Below, one piece after another: positions 63,021-64,000 of a stretch of DNA of 64,000 nucleotides. Origin of the DNA: Sulfurovaceae bacterium (lineage in GTDB: Bacteria; Campylobacterota; Campylobacteria; Campylobacterales; Sulfurovaceae). Below the pieces are notes generated by a model. It ran no database searches. It was not told the DNA's origin and saw only the letters and a program-made list of their open reading frames with translations. How positions within the stretch are numbered: position 1 is the stretch's first letter; every line of letters begins with the position of its first letter. Location: positions 165,507 to 229,506 of the forward strand of contig JAQTLV010000001.1 in the NCBI GenBank assembly GCA_028714675.1, written 5' to 3'. Both the position numbers and the translations under genes were made by a program.

Positions 63021-64000
63021 TTGGAAAAAATTATTGATACAGTTGAAGCCATAGCACACGAAAAGGGCATTTCTATAGAGCATGCCATAGCGGCTTTTAA
63101 AGAAGCACTTATAAATACAGCAAAAAAACTAACATCTCCAGAGAACATATTTGAGGTTACTATTGATAACCAAAAGAAAGACTATAAAATTTTTAGAACA
63201 ATTACTATAGTTGATGATGCAGATGAAAGACTTGCTGGTAACAAAGAAGGTTTTATGGCATTAAGTACTGCTGCAGAATTTGATAGTTCTATAGAAGTTG
63301 GCGATACATTCAAATCGGAGTTTAATTTGGAAGATTATGGCAGAACTGCTTCTGCAAATCTTTTTCGTGAATTAGAATATCATATACAAAGAGAGATAGA
63401 ACAAAGCATACTTGAGAGGTATAAAGAAAAAGTTGGCACAATCATAATCGGGACAGTTACAAGAATTGATGCTGAAGACAATACTTATGTTGAGGTTGGC
63501 GAATTAAGAGGTGTTTTGACACAAAGAAATCGTATAAAAGGCGAGAAATTCAAACCAGGTGATACAATCAAAGCTCTATTGAGATATGTAAGTATAAATC
63601 CAAAATTTGGACTATTTTTAGAACTATCTAGAACATCACCAAAATTTTTAGAAGCACTTATGGAAAGAGAAGTTCCAGAGATTGCAGATGGTGTACTTGA
63701 AATCACAAATTGTGCAAGAATTCCAGGAGAGAGAGCAAAAATTTCTCTAAGAGCATTAACTTCAAATGTAGATCCAGTAGGTGCTGCTGTTGGTGTTAAA
63801 GGCGTGAGAATAAATGCAGTTAGTAATGAGCTAATCGGAGAAAATATAGACTGTATAGAGCATTCCGATGTCAAAGAAATTTTAGTTACTAGAGCCATGA
63901 GTCCAGCAGCAGTTAGATCTGTAAAGATAAGTGGTGAAAAGGCGATAGTATCTATCACTGGTGATCAAAAGGCAAAAGCAATAGGCAAAAGTGGAATAAA
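63021..64000 (+). CDS. nusA: transcription elongation factor NusA, 3' end beyond the window
   Basis: NusA binds RNA polymerase and controls pausing, termination and antitermination. The first 326 residues are present: the N-terminal domain (KIIDTVEAIAHEKGISIEHA), the S1 domain (GTIIIGTVTRIDAEDNTYVE), and KH1/KH2 with ISLRALTSNVDPVGAAVGVK and GVRINAVSNELIGENIDCIE. The start is a TTG behind AAAGGA. The sequence runs off the end before the C-terminal part. Confidence 0.96.
   Translation, partial: MEKIIDTVEAIAHEKGISIEHAIAAFKEALINTAKKLTSPENIFEVTIDNQKKDYKIFRTITIVDDADERLAGNKEGFMALSTAAEFDSSIEVGDTFKSEFNLEDYGRTASANLFRELEYHIQREIEQSILERYKEKVGTIIIGTVTRIDAEDNTYVEVGELRGVLTQRNRIKGEKFKPGDTIKALLRYVSINPKFGLFLELSRTSPKFLEALMEREVPEIADGVLEITNCARIPGERAKISLRALTSNVDPVGAAVGVKGVRINAVSNELIGENIDCIEHSDVKEILVTRAMSPAAVRSVKISGEKAIVSITGDQKAKAIGKSGI

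Overview
The window is AT-rich, densely coded DNA from a member of the Campylobacterota (epsilonproteobacteria). The evidence is a HP0268-type nuclease, a single Xer recombinase of the XerH kind, a very short spermidine synthase, an S10-spc-alpha ribosomal operon that lacks rpmD (L30) but carries map and infA after secY, and frequent TTG and GTG starts. Genes for branched-chain amino acid synthesis, lysine/DAP synthesis, pantothenate, ferrous iron uptake and large exported repeat proteins fit a free-living organism. The sequence does not let me name the genus.

Layout: 1-10000 holds housekeeping genes (amrA end, iron permease-like protein, thrS-infC, a TPR protein, a CDP-alcohol transferase, rpmI-rplT, a cell-wall peptidase, ilvD) and a four-tRNA array (Gly, Leu, Cys, Ser). 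10000-23440 holds an acyl-CoA synthetase, a beta-CASP hydrolase, feoB-feoA behind a Fur-box-like site, an L,D-transpeptidase, speE-like/coaE/dapF, a Sel1 protein and a DUF808 protein.

23576-29286 is the most unusual part. Five tightly coupled genes encode a putative haem-oxygenase-like metalloenzyme, an Asp/Glu-racemase family protein, an ANL adenylating enzyme, an ATP-grasp-like ligase and a flippase-type exporter. I read this as a compact biosynthesis-and-export operon for an unknown amino-acid-derived product. 29293-31764 has a CHAD protein, a DMT permease and an acetyltransferase. 31801-35155 is an accessory islet: a tandemly triplicated small secreted protein, very small genes, a Cys-rich exported peptide and a TIR protein. 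It lies beside tRNA-Ser(GGA) and the SRP RNA.

36689-50640 is one continuous run of ribosomal protein genes with secY, map, infA and rpoA, driven by a clear promoter before rpsJ and probably by a second one, with a structured leader, before rpmJ. 50778-64000 returns to single genes and short operons: rhodanese, WG-repeat protein, thioesterase, NifU-like/TPR/murE, ferredoxin, panD, ankyrin/rimO/tilS, then on the minus strand HP0268-like/miaB/acyltransferase/xerH, and the 5' part of nusA running off the end.

Once the small genes are counted, no stretch longer than about 220 bases is empty. No CRISPR array, insertion sequence or prophage was seen.
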